A DNA stretch of 64,000 bases, taken from positions 1-64,000 of the forward strand of contig NZ_JAJSOH010000010.1 of NCBI RefSeq assembly GCF_021277265.1, in the 5' to 3' direction. The notes under the pieces are model-generated. The model saw only the letters and a program-made list of their open reading frames with translations, was not told the DNA's origin and ran no database searches. This stretch comes from Kineosporia rhizophila (lineage in GTDB: Bacteria; Actinomycetota; Actinomycetes; Actinomycetales; Kineosporiaceae). The position numbers and the translations under genes were made by a program. Shown piece after piece: positions 57,671 through 64,000 of this stretch. Every line of letters starts with the position of its first letter. Position 1 is the stretch's first letter.

Positions 57671-58876
57671 ATGAACGCCGCGCCCCGACCCGACCTGCAC
57701 ACGGCCGAGGCCCAGGTCCCGCCCGCTGCGGTGGTGGAGCAAAGGCAAGCCGCCGGGACCGCTGCCGCCGAAGGGAACGACCAGGGGAACGAGCAGCCTC
57801 GTCCCATCCCGAAACGTCTGCCGCCGGCCGGCCCCCAGCCACTCCTTCCGGCCATCACCGGCCTGGCCCTGCTCGCGATCCCCTTCGCCCTGGGCGGCGA
57901 GACCAGTTCCTGGCTCACCGCAGAGTCAGGGCAGACCTCGGCCGGGCCCGAAGTGCTGGAACAGATTCTCGTGGGCAGCAGAGTGGGGTTCGACCTGCTC
58001 CTGGTGCTGGCCGGCGTCTTCCTGGCCTGGCGAAGCCCGGCCGACCGCAGGGGGTTCTGGCGTTTCGGGATCTGGCCGCTGCTGGCCGGGCTGGCGGCGA
58101 TCGGGGGTTCGGCGCTGCTGCTCACGCTCGAGCAGGAGGGTTTGGGCACCTTGGGGCTGGCCGTGCTGGGGCGGGCCCTGGCCGGGCTGGGGACGGGGAC
58201 GCTCACCATCTACTGGCTGCGGATGAACACCGGGTCGGTGCGGGTGCCGGCGCACGGTCCTTCGGTGCCGCAGCGGATCCGGACCTCGCGTACGGCTCCC
58301 CTGCTCGCGTTCACCACCCTGCTCTTCTGCGCGGCCCGGCCGGACGTGCTGGCCGCGGCCTATCTGCTGCCGCTCCACTTCGCCTCGGCCTGGCTCGTGG
58401 TCACCCTGGTCCGGGCCCCGCACTCCCCCCTCACCCGCCTGCTCGACCGCCTCGGGAAAACCGTGCAGCGCAACCAGCCTCACCGCTTTCCGGAGACCGG
58501 ACAGGGGCCGGTGCGACGTCAGATCCTTCTGCCCGATCCGCCGGCCGAGCGGGTCTGCGCAACCACCGACCCAGGTGGGCCGACCGCCCAGTCCGAACAA
58601 ACGTTTCATGCCCTGAACCAGACCCGGCCCGACGCAGAGGTCACCGTCGAGACCGCCCCGGCCACCCCGAACCCGGCCACCGACCCGAGTGGAACCACTG
58701 AAGATCAGGGCGACAACACCCGTTCAATCCAAAAAACGTACGTCGCCCCCAGCGGACGGGTGATCGACCTGGCCCAGATCCCGGCCGAACTGCGACTGCT
58801 CCCCCTGCCCGGCCGAACGGTTCAGAAGGCGGGGCAGAAGGAGCAGCGCGTCGAGCCGGACGGTCAGACCGAGTAG
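57671..58876 (+). CDS. Polytopic membrane protein, function unknown
   Basis: I recognise no family. The 401-residue protein has a disordered N-terminus (about 55 residues), five to six membrane segments between 58 and 255 (LLPAITGLALLAIPFALGG; GFDLLLVLAGVFLAW; APLLAFTTLLFCAARPDVLA), and a long Pro/Thr/Gln-rich C-terminal tail. The tail ends with a short conserved-looking stretch (YVAPSGRVIDLAQIPAELRL). The ATG at 57671 has no clear ribosome site, so the start is not certain. Its last 13 bp overlap the convergent CopC-like gene. Confidence 0.65.
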   Translation: MNAAPRPDLHTAEAQVPPAAVVEQRQAAGTAAAEGNDQGNEQPRPIPKRLPPAGPQPLLPAITGLALLAIPFALGGETSSWLTAESGQTSAGPEVLEQILVGSRVGFDLLLVLAGVFLAWRSPADRRGFWRFGIWPLLAGLAAIGGSALLLTLEQEGLGTLGLAVLGRALAGLGTGTLTIYWLRMNTGSVRVPAHGPSVPQRIRTSRTAPLLAFTTLLFCAARPDVLAAAYLLPLHFASAWLVVTLVRAPHSPLTRLLDRLGKTVQRNQPHRFPETGQGPVRRQILLPDPPAERVCATTDPGGPTAQSEQTFHALNQTRPDAEVTVETAPATPNPATDPSGTTEDQGDNTRSIQKTYVAPSGRVIDLAQIPAELRLLPLPGRTVQKAGQKEQRVEPDGQTE

Positions 58877-59616
58877 ATGCCCCGACTGGTCCGGATGGTC
58901 AGCCGTTCGGCCACCGCTGGACGGTGGCGTCGGCTGACCAGCCCGGATGCGAGAACCAGCAAGGAGCCGACCCCGAGGGCCAGGAGCGGGAAGCCGTACG
59001 CGGCGCCGCCGTTCGAGGGTGGTTCGCGGTCGGTCCGCACCGGAACCACCGAGGCCTCGTCGTCGTAGGCCCAGGCGTCCTTGACCGACGGCGAGGCGGT
59101 CACGGTCACCGAGGGGGCAGGATCTGAGGACGTCGACGGTTGCGCACGCTCTTCGGTCCCGGTCGGTTTCGGGGAGGGGCGGCCCGGATTGCGCGGATCG
59201 TCGTTCGGGTGCCCGGCCGTGAAGCTGAAGGTGCCGGAGAACTTGCGGCCGTCCTTGGCCACGGCCTCCCAGTCGACGGTATAGGGGCCGTTGGGCGCGC
59301 CCACCACCAGCGAGCGGCGCAGGGTGCGGGCACTGGTGGAGACCTTGCCCTCACCGACCTCGCCGTACTTGGTCCTGATGCTCATCGAGGCGCCGGACTC
59401 ACGCAGCGCAGTGCCGAAGGTGACCGAGACGGCGTTGGGGGCGTACTGGACGACCTCGCGGTAGGGGCTCCGGCCGATCTCGCCCTTCGGGCCCGGCTCT
59501 CCGGTATCGGCGAAAGCTGTTCCCGTGAGGGAGAGTCCGAGCCCTGCACCGGCGACGGAGACCATCGCGGCGGTACGGAGAGCACCACACGCCTTGCCTA
59601 CTCTCAGCCACAACAT
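58864..59616 (-). CDS. CopC-like exported membrane-anchored protein lacking the usual histidines
   Basis: The 250-residue protein has a signal peptide ending AFA and a CopC-like domain (SPYREVVQYAPNAVSVTFGT, then GPYTVDWEAVAKDGRKFSGT), followed by a Pro/Ser/Thr linker and a membrane helix near 210-230. The layout copies the CopC protein at 54189-54905. However, the mature N-terminus begins ADTGEPGPKG rather than AH, and the inner SDGHPISG motif is KDGRKFSG, so both copper histidines are gone. It probably no longer binds Cu in the CopC way. ATG 59616. Confidence 0.75.
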   Translation of the reverse strand: MLWLRVGKACGALRTAAMVSVAGAGLGLSLTGTAFADTGEPGPKGEIGRSPYREVVQYAPNAVSVTFGTALRESGASMSIRTKYGEVGEGKVSTSARTLRRSLVVGAPNGPYTVDWEAVAKDGRKFSGTFSFTAGHPNDDPRNPGRPSPKPTGTEERAQPSTSSDPAPSVTVTASPSVKDAWAYDDEASVVPVRTDREPPSNGGAAYGFPLLALGVGSLLVLASGLVSRRHRPAVAERLTIRTSRGIYSV

Positions 59617-59821
59617 CTTGACAGAATGTCACTTGGTGATGATCCAACCCCTGCCGAATCGCCGGAGGTTCAGTCGTCGAACGGGGGATATCCCCAAGCA
59701 CCTCTCAGATCCCAGCCGCATCTCGTCAGGTTCGCCGGGGTTGACCGTTCTGCTCGGTGAAATCAGCTCATGGACAGACGATTTCACCTTCGGACGATCA
59801 TCCCGGCCTGGGGCTGGGCGC

Positions 59822-61078
59822 TCAGAACATCGTGCCCCCGAAAGGCGCGCGACGCAGGGCGAAGAGGTGGTCGGCCACGGTCAGCCCGGCGTCGCGGTGC
59901 ACCGCGATCCGGCCGGCCTGCGCCAGCTGCCAGAACGGCGTGCCGCCGAGGTAGACGCAGGCCAGCTGGGCCACGTCCATGGTGAGGTCGGGCGGCTGCT
60001 CGGTGCGGGCCACCCCGGAGGCCGAGATCAGGTAGCGGCCGTTGTTGTCGCGCAGCAGGTCGTCGCGGACCTCGATGATCACCTGACCCGGCGCCCGGTA
60101 GGTGCGGGCGGCCAGCGCGGCCTGCACGTCGACCAGCCGCAGCCAGGTCTCGTCGCGCCGGCCGTGGGTGCTGACCGAGCGCTCGTCGGTGAACAGCTTC
60201 TCGATCGAGTGGTCGACCGGCATCGTGTCCAGCACCACCCGCTGCACCAGGTCGAGCGAGAGCAGGTACCGCAGCAGGCCGAAGTGCGCGCGGGAGGTGT
60301 TCGCGACGAAGTCGCCGACCACGATGCAGCGGTCCTTGGAGCGGAACCAGGTGCTGCTGTCCTGCGGCGTGTAGATCGCGAACCCGTCCTCGTGACCGGG
60401 GATCCCGTGCACCACCGCGTAGTGGTGGTCCTGGCCGAGCTGGCGCACGTGCGCCCGGGCCCGCCACCAGTAGCTGGGCCGGTCGATCGCACCGACCCAG
60501 TTGGCGCCGGTGTAGATCCGGGCCAGCAGGTCCTGGTCGGCCCGCTCGCGCAGGTCGACCAGCCGGACGTCACCGCCCTTGGGCACCCCCGGGCGGAAGT
60601 CGGCCCGGTCCACCGAGATCTCCACCGTGGCCACGTTGCTGGCGATGCCGAAGCCCCAGCGCTCGTAGATCGTCGCCTCGCTGGCCCGCAGGCTGGCGAC
60701 GATCTCGTTGCGGGCCAGGCACTGCTCGAGCTGGTGGCGCATCAGGGCCCCGGCCAGCCCGCGCCGGGTGTGGGTGGGCAGCACCCCGACGTCGGTGACC
60801 GCGGCCTGCGGCACCTTCTTGCCGCCGGGCACGATCATCCAGCTGGTGAACGAGCTGGCCGTGCCGACCAGCCGTTCCGGGTGGCTGGTGTTCCCGGCCG
60901 GCACGTCGGCGCTCGGGTTGGCGGTGGGCACGTACGCCGCCACGGTGCGCCCCGGTTCCATCAGTCCGGGCACGGCCTCCGGGTCGGGCCAGCGCATGCC
61001 GACCATCGCGTTCAGGAAGACCTCGAGGGACCGGCCGACTTCCTGGGCGTCGCTGAGGACTCTGATCTCGTGTTCCAC
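59822..61078 (-). CDS. Eis-type GNAT N-acetyltransferase
   Basis: The 418-residue protein matches the Eis family. An N-terminal GNAT domain has VTDVGVLPTHTRRGLAGALM with the acetyl-CoA loop, then ASEATIYERWGFGIAS with the catalytic tyrosine region. A middle GNAT-like lobe and a C-terminal sterol-carrier-like domain end in GGTMF. Eis enzymes use the C-terminal carboxylate in catalysis, so the ending on Phe is meaningful. They acetylate aminoglycosides or protein lysines. GTG 61078 gives normal length; the frame is open to 61285. Divergent from the WYL regulator. Confidence 0.88.
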   Translation of the reverse strand: MEHEIRVLSDAQEVGRSLEVFLNAMVGMRWPDPEAVPGLMEPGRTVAAYVPTANPSADVPAGNTSHPERLVGTASSFTSWMIVPGGKKVPQAAVTDVGVLPTHTRRGLAGALMRHQLEQCLARNEIVASLRASEATIYERWGFGIASNVATVEISVDRADFRPGVPKGGDVRLVDLRERADQDLLARIYTGANWVGAIDRPSYWWRARAHVRQLGQDHHYAVVHGIPGHEDGFAIYTPQDSSTWFRSKDRCIVVGDFVANTSRAHFGLLRYLLSLDLVQRVVLDTMPVDHSIEKLFTDERSVSTHGRRDETWLRLVDVQAALAARTYRAPGQVIIEVRDDLLRDNNGRYLISASGVARTEQPPDLTMDVAQLACVYLGGTPFWQLAQAGRIAVHRDAGLTVADHLFALRRAPFGGTMF

Positions 61079-61184
61079 ACCGTCGAAGTTAGTGCTGTGA
61101 CCGGCCTTACTCCTGGGGACCCACCCGAGCGGACGCCTGGCAAGAGGAACGAAGCCTTCCGCTTGGCCTGTCACCCTGGACGGC

Positions 61185-62165
61185 ATGGCCGAGACCTCGA
61201 AGCGACTGCTCCAGCTCCTGTCGCTGCTCCAGACCCCGCGTGAGTGGTCCGGGCCGGAGCTGGCCCAGCGGCTGAACGTGAGCACCCGGACGATCCGGCA
61301 CGACGTGGAACGGCTGCGCTCGCTGGGCTACCCGGTCGACGCGACCCGCGGCTCGGTGGGCGGGTACCGCCTCGGGGCGGGCGCCGACCTGCCGCCGTTG
61401 CTGCTGGAGGACGACGAGGCGGTGGCGATCGCGCTGAGCCTGAGAACCGCGGCCGGCGGGGCGGTGGCCGGTCTGGAAGAGAGCGCGCTGCGGGCGTTGA
61501 CCAAGCTGCAGCGCGTACTGCCGCACCGCTTGGGCCGGCGGGTGGACGCGCTGACCGCCTACACCGTGCGGATCGGCCCGGGCACCGCGGCCGCGCCGGT
61601 TCCGGTGGTCGATCCGGGCACGCTCTCCCTGCTGGCCTCGGCCTGCCGGGACCGGGAGCGGGTGCGCTTCGGCTACGCGGACCACGGGGGCACCGTGTCC
61701 AAGCGGGCGGTCGAGCCGAACCGTCTGGTGAATTGGGGAAGGCGCTGGTATCTGCTGGCCTGGGACCTGGACCGGGTCGACTGGCGCACGTTCCGGGTGG
61801 ACAGGGTGAGCGATCCGCTGGCCGTGGGCGCGCGGTTCGCCGAGCGGGAGGTGCCCGGCGGGGACGCGGCCGCCTTCGTGCGGCGGGGCAGTCAGTCGGT
61901 GCAGTGGGCGGTGACCGCCCGGCTGCGGGTGTTCGCGTCGGCCCAGGTTGTCTCCGAGCGGCTGGGCACGGCGGCCGAGGCGGTGGAGGCCGAGGGCGAG
62001 GATCAGTGCGTGGTGACGATCGGGGGCGCGGACGCCGAGTCGATGGCGCCGTGGCTGAGCCTGGTCGGGTCCGAGTTCCGGGTGTTGTCACCGCCGGAGC
62101 TGGCGGAGGCGGTGGGGAGGGTGGCGGAGCGGATGCAGCGCTCAGCGATTCCGCCGGTCTCCTAA
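61185..62165 (+). CDS. WYL-domain transcriptional regulator (DeoR/YafY type)
   Basis: The 326-residue protein begins with a winged helix-turn-helix (KRLLQLLSLLQTPREWSGPE, then LAQRLNVSTRTIRHDVERLR). It continues into a WYL domain with VEPNRLVNWGRRWYLLAWDL and a C-terminal WCX-like extension. WYL domains bind nucleic acid or nucleotide ligands and control DNA-damage, phage-defence and metabolic genes. Targets are unknown; it may control the divergent Eis-type gene or the following acyltransferase. Confidence 0.9.
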   Translation: MAETSKRLLQLLSLLQTPREWSGPELAQRLNVSTRTIRHDVERLRSLGYPVDATRGSVGGYRLGAGADLPPLLLEDDEAVAIALSLRTAAGGAVAGLEESALRALTKLQRVLPHRLGRRVDALTAYTVRIGPGTAAAPVPVVDPGTLSLLASACRDRERVRFGYADHGGTVSKRAVEPNRLVNWGRRWYLLAWDLDRVDWRTFRVDRVSDPLAVGARFAEREVPGGDAAAFVRRGSQSVQWAVTARLRVFASAQVVSERLGTAAEAVEAEGEDQCVVTIGGADAESMAPWLSLVGSEFRVLSPPELAEAVGRVAERMQRSAIPPVS

Positions 62166-62236
62166 ATTCACGGCAAAGACTCTCCACAATAGGGCATAGC
62201 GCACATCTCCTCGCGCGGTTCTCACAGCATTCACCT

Positions 62237-62260
62237 AACCTTCGAACGTTGTTGAAGGTT
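62237..62260. promoter_or_regulatory. Dyad upstream of the acyltransferase gene
   Basis: AACCTTC (62237-62243) and GAAGGTT (62254-62260) form a perfect 7-bp inverted repeat with a 10-base spacer. It ends 16 bp before the ATG and 70 bp after the WYL gene. It may be an operator, or a weak terminator of the WYL gene. Confidence 0.4.
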
Positions 62261-62276
62261 GAGTGAAAGGCCGTGC

Positions 62277-63407
62277 ATGTCCGTCCCGAACCGCTTCACC
62301 GCCCTGGACGGCCTGCGCGGCCTGGCGGCCCTGGTGGTGGTCTTCTTCCACCTGCGCCGCGAGCTGCGCGACCTCGGTGCCCCGGAGACCGTCGACCGGC
62401 TGGTCACCGGCGGCTACCTGATGGTCGACCTGTTCTTCGTGCTCAGCGGTTTCGTGCTGGCCCGCACCCTGCTGCGCACCGACGGCCTGCGCTCGGCCGC
62501 CCGCTTCGCGGCGCTGCGGGTGCGGCGCTTCATGCCGCTGCACCTGACCGGCTGGACGATCGCCCTGGCCGGAGTCTCGTTCGCCGCCCTGTGCCAGGCC
62601 CTGAACCTGTTCCACACCCCCGAGGCCGGCGCCTTCACCCACGACGACACCACGCCCCGGGCCTGGATCACCAGCTTCTTCCTGGTGCAGGGTTTCGTCG
62701 GCCCGCTGTTCGCCGGGTACGCGGCCGCCTGGTCGCTGTCGATCGAGCTCTGGGCCAACATCCTGGTGGTCGTCGTGATCGCCGTGCTCGCGCCCCGGCT
62801 GCGCAGCCTGGTCGGCCCGGTGGCGCTGGTCGCCGGGGCCGTGATCCTCTCGCTCACCCCCGCCGACGCCGAGAACACGGTGGGCTGGGTGGCGTTCGGG
62901 CGGGGCCTGGGCGGTCTCGGCGCGGGCATGGTGGCCTACGAGCTGTACCTGTGGCTGGCGGCCCGTCCGGGCCGGAAGGTGCGGGCGGCGATGCCGCTCG
63001 GCGTGATCGGGCTCCTGCTCGTGGTGCTGGCCTGCTGGGAGCGCGAGCTGGTCCGGGAGCTGCGGTTCCTGCCCATGCTGGGTCTGGCCGTGCTGCTGGT
63101 GATCAGCCTGGCCCTGCCCACCGGCGGCCCGGCCCAGTGGCTGCTGAACCGGCCGGTCGCGCAGTGGCTGGGCAGCCGGTCGTTCGCGATCTACGCGCTG
63201 CACGGCCCCGTGCTGGTGACCTTCGAGCTGGTCATCAGCCTGGCCGGTCTCGACCAGGACGCCCCGCCGGTGGCCGCCGCTCTGGTCTCGGCCACGCTCG
63301 CGGGCACGTTCGTCGCGGCCGAGATCGGCCACCGGTACATCGAGCAGGCCTGGCTGCCGCGCCGGAAGGCGCCGGCGCAGCCGGCCCGCGAACCGGTGCC
63401 CGCCTGA
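62277..63407 (+). CDS. Acyltransferase 3 family membrane protein
   Basis: The 376-residue protein has about ten membrane segments and the family opening LDGLRGLAALVVVFFHLRRE with the conserved histidine. GYLMVDLFFVLSGFVLARTL and WSLSIELWANILVV follow. Acyltransferase-3 proteins move acyl groups onto cell-surface sugars, peptidoglycan or lipids; substrate unknown. ATG 62277 has AAAGG seven bases upstream. Convergent with the lipoprotein gene (7 bp gap). Confidence 0.9.
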   Translation: MSVPNRFTALDGLRGLAALVVVFFHLRRELRDLGAPETVDRLVTGGYLMVDLFFVLSGFVLARTLLRTDGLRSAARFAALRVRRFMPLHLTGWTIALAGVSFAALCQALNLFHTPEAGAFTHDDTTPRAWITSFFLVQGFVGPLFAGYAAAWSLSIELWANILVVVVIAVLAPRLRSLVGPVALVAGAVILSLTPADAENTVGWVAFGRGLGGLGAGMVAYELYLWLAARPGRKVRAAMPLGVIGLLLVVLACWERELVRELRFLPMLGLAVLLVISLALPTGGPAQWLLNRPVAQWLGSRSFAIYALHGPVLVTFELVISLAGLDQDAPPVAAALVSATLAGTFVAAEIGHRYIEQAWLPRRKAPAQPAREPVPA

Positions 63408-63414
63408 GCCGTTC

Positions 63415-63852
63415 TCAGCGGGCGAGCTTGGACATCGCGTCGAGGTCGATGACGGTCAGCGCCTTCGAGCGGGCCCCCGGGCACCCCTCGTTCAGCATGT
63501 TGTCCACCTCGACGTCGCGCAGGGTGGCGTCGGGGGTGGTCGAGGTCTCGAAGGCCGCGGTGAGGGCCTTGCGGAAGGCGGACCGGGCGTGCGGCACGGT
63601 GGGCTTGGCGCCCAGGTCGGCCAGCGTGGCCTCGACCACGTCGCACACCATGATCAGATTGATGTCGTAGCGCGCGGTCTCGGTCGGCTCCGCGGCCTCG
63701 GTCTCGCCGGAGGTGGTCGCCGCCTGGGTCGGGGCCGGGGCGGTCTGCTCGGCGGTGGTCCCGCTGGCGCCGTTCCCGCACCCCGCCAGCACGAGCCCGA
63801 GCAGCGGGGCCGCTACCGCCACGCCAACTGCCTTACGCAAACCAGATGCCAC
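63415..63852 (-). CDS. Small lipoprotein, function unknown
   Basis: The 145-residue product has a lipoprotein signal (PLLGLVLAGCGNG, cysteine at about 25), a Thr/Ala/Glu linker to about residue 60, and a small folded end with two cysteines (LIMVCDVVEATLADLG; DNMLNEGCPGARSKALTVID) that may form a disulfide. GTG 63852 has GGAGAA eight bases upstream. No family recognised. The 148 bp to the window end hold nothing I can identify. Confidence 0.7.
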   Translation of the reverse strand: MASGLRKAVGVAVAAPLLGLVLAGCGNGASGTTAEQTAPAPTQAATTSGETEAAEPTETARYDINLIMVCDVVEATLADLGAKPTVPHARSAFRKALTAAFETSTTPDATLRDVEVDNMLNEGCPGARSKALTVIDLDAMSKLAR

Positions 63853-64000
63853 GGTAAGTTCTCCGGATCAGTCTTTTCAGAAGGTCAGATCGCCTTCGAC
63901 CTCGGCCCTTGCCCCCCGGTGGCCGTCCAGCAGGCTACCTCCTGAGTCCCAGTTGTCACACCGCACGGCAAAAGCACGACCCGGACGCGATGCGTTCGCG

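Noticed and set aside
57671..58876. Assignment of this membrane protein to the copper set
   Set aside because: It has no metal-ligand-rich loop and only lies next to the CopC-like gene in convergent orientation.

Overview
The window is a high-GC, densely packed stretch of chromosome from an actinobacterium. GTG and TTG starts, GTGA/ATGA gene overlaps, the GlgE alpha-glucan pathway, an EtfBA-IscS-MnmA-LigA-GatCAB gene order and a SigE-type ECF sigma factor all fit that group. Genus-level placement (Kineosporia-like) is only a guess. No rRNA, tRNA, CRISPR, prophage or intact insertion sequence is visible.

Left part (1-12.5 kb, mostly minus strand): a membrane PAS-GGDEF gene cut by the window edge, two membrane GGDEF-EAL proteins (1.6-4.2 and 10.2-12.5 kb), ilvD, an ECF sigma factor coupled to a membrane protein that is probably its anti-sigma factor, a sirohydrochlorin-chelatase-like protein and a secreted PQQ-type sugar dehydrogenase.

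Housekeeping block (12.5-36 kb, minus strand): etfB-etfA, cysteine desulfurase, mnmA, a MetE-like protein, a methyltransferase, ligA and gatC-gatA-gatB keep the order common in actinobacteria. Extra genes break the block: an orphan histidine kinase, a VOC protein, a KOW-like protein, a flavoprotein, nhaA with a convergent DsbA-like partner, and a tryptophan/arginine repeat protein. Beyond etfB lie a helical-repeat protein, a methyltransferase with a very long disordered histone-H1-like tail, and an enoyl-CoA hydratase.

Glucan and transport region (36-52 kb): glgX, maltokinase, treS, glgE and a divergent glgP, without glgB. Between them lies a polar amino-acid ABC transporter (permease, ATPase, lipoprotein). 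It is preceded by a 27-residue leader peptide of the actinobacterial sulfur type and competing RNA hairpins, which points to cysteine-responsive attenuation. A small coiled-coil gene sits between two copies of one palindromic element in opposite orientation.

Right part (52-64 kb): an OmpA-domain protein with a repetitive linker, a copper-type pair (YcnI-like and CopC-like), a Met/His/Cys-rich membrane protein, a second histidine-poor CopC-like protein, an Eis-type acetyltransferase, a WYL regulator, an acyltransferase and a lipoprotein. Between YcnI and the membrane protein lies 1 kb of decayed DNA with three tandem-repeat arrays and a frameshifted pstC remnant.

Long, often perfect hairpins directly after gene ends recur through the window (16.7, 20.0, 42.95, 43.47, 52.06 and 54.1 kb) and probably act as terminators.
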